Source: Ruminococcus flavefaciens AE3010
Lineage (GTDB): Bacteria; Bacillota; Clostridia; Oscillospirales; Ruminococcaceae
DNA: 64,000 nt
NCBI RefSeq assembly: GCF_000526795.1
Contig: NZ_JAGT01000001.1
Coordinates: forward strand, 395,001 to 459,000
Direction of reading: 5' to 3'
Shown: positions 63,838 through 64,000 of the stretch, one piece after another
Numbering within the stretch: the first letter of the stretch is position 1
How the letters are laid out: every line of letters starts with the position of its first letter
Made by a program: the position numbers and the translations under genes
The notes under the pieces: generated by a model
Told to the model about the DNA's origin: nothing
Database searches by the model: none
What the model saw: the letters and a program-made list of their open reading frames with translations, nothing else

Positions 63838-63864
63838 AAAGGCGGACGACATGTCCGCTTTTTT
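63838..63864 (+). terminator. terminator of the gat operon
   Basis: AAAGGCGGAC / GTCCGCTTTT with a GACAT loop and one offset, then a T run. Confidence 0.75.
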
Positions 63865-63878
63865 GTTAGCTGCGGTTA

Positions 63879-63908
63879 ATTGACAGTTGTCAGCATTTAG
63901 GGTATAAT
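63879..63908 (+). promoter_or_regulatory. consensus promoter with CopY-type operator
   Basis: TTGACA (63880-63885), 17 bp, TATAAT (63903-63908) upstream of the copper ATPase gene. The palindrome GACAGTTGTC (63882-63891) overlaps the -35 and fits the CopY/CopR cop-box pattern KACANNTGTM (63879-63894 fit the extended form). Copper-controlled repression is inferred. Confidence 0.65.
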
Positions 63909-63932
63909 TATATAAATGAAAGGAGCAGGATT

Positions 63933-64000
63933 ATGAAGCAGTATAATGTAACAGGAATGAGCTGTGCTGCATGCAGTGCGAGAGTAGAAAAGGCTGTATC
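63933..64000 (+). CDS. heavy-metal P-type ATPase, N-terminal fragment (CopA-like)
   Basis: Only the first 22 codons are in the window. They give M-K-Q-Y-N-V-T-G-M-S-C-A-A-C-S-A-R-V-E-K-A-V, the start of an HMA metal-binding domain with the G-M-x-C-x-x-C motif. This matches the N-terminus of copper-exporting ATPases. AAAGGAG precedes the ATG. The rest of the gene lies beyond the window. Confidence 0.7.
   Translation, partial: MKQYNVTGMSCAACSARVEKAV

Overview
The window (64 kb, low to mid GC) looks like a chromosome segment of a Ruminococcus-like member of the Oscillospiraceae/Clostridia. This rests on the Firmicutes gene sets (hprK-murB-rapZ-whiA, dnaD plus a DnaI-type loader, gatCAB, sporulation sigK), a CotH-type lipoprotein, and exported proteins with long threonine-rich linkers. 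Many promoters fit TTGACA-17-TATAAT and ribosome binding sites are strong. The organism is an inference; no 16S rRNA is present.

Layout. 1-3.1 kb: end of an rRNA operon (23S lacking roughly its first 65 nt, 5S, a CAU-anticodon tRNA). 3.1-11.6 kb: CotH lipoprotein, a MutS-like ATPase, a LacI-sensor/GGDEF protein, a UPF0104 membrane protein and a three-gene ExbB/ExbD-like cassette. 11.6-17.1 kb (minus strand): thyX, a DUF2156 protein, a DJ-1 protein, 5-formyl-THF cyclo-ligase, mltG and a U32 peptidase-family gene. 17.3-22 kb: an exported SurA/PrsA-like lipoprotein, a helicase loader, DnaD, an HD hydrolase and an SDR protein.

22.0-28.3 kb is the most striking region. A sporulation sigma-K gene is split into two complementary halves by a 5,568-bp element carrying a large serine recombinase that ends exactly at one junction. 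Crossover in a shared AAA core would rebuild an intact, roughly 227-residue SigK with the canonical C-I-E-N-E-I-L-M junction. This is a compact skin-type element. It also carries two Xre-type regulators, a HUH Rep-like protein and unknown cargo, and excision would fuse the recombinase frame to a double-HTH frame.

28.4-40.8 kb (plus strand): rpe, an rnfD-rnfE-rnfA-like trio lacking rnfB/C/G and three of the four expected metal-ligand cysteines, a DUF4015 protein, hprK, murB, rapZ, whiA (apparently with an AUA start), dnaE and pfkA. 40.9-46.8 kb: an S1-domain protein, a small unknown, DUF951, prfA, a Sua5/TsaC protein, coaE and an M18 aminopeptidase. 46.9-47.1 kb holds a candidate small RNA with its own promoter and terminator. 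47.1-53.2 kb: a LysR regulator and a TerB / BrxD-like ATPase / Lhr-like helicase operon that resembles the Shango anti-phage system. 53.3-58.8 kb: MoxR, DUF58, transglutaminase and DUF308 proteins. 59.3-64 kb: a SleB-type hydrolase, gatC-gatA-gatB, an ArsC/Spx-family protein, and the start of a copper P-type ATPase gene behind a consensus promoter that overlaps a CopY-type operator.
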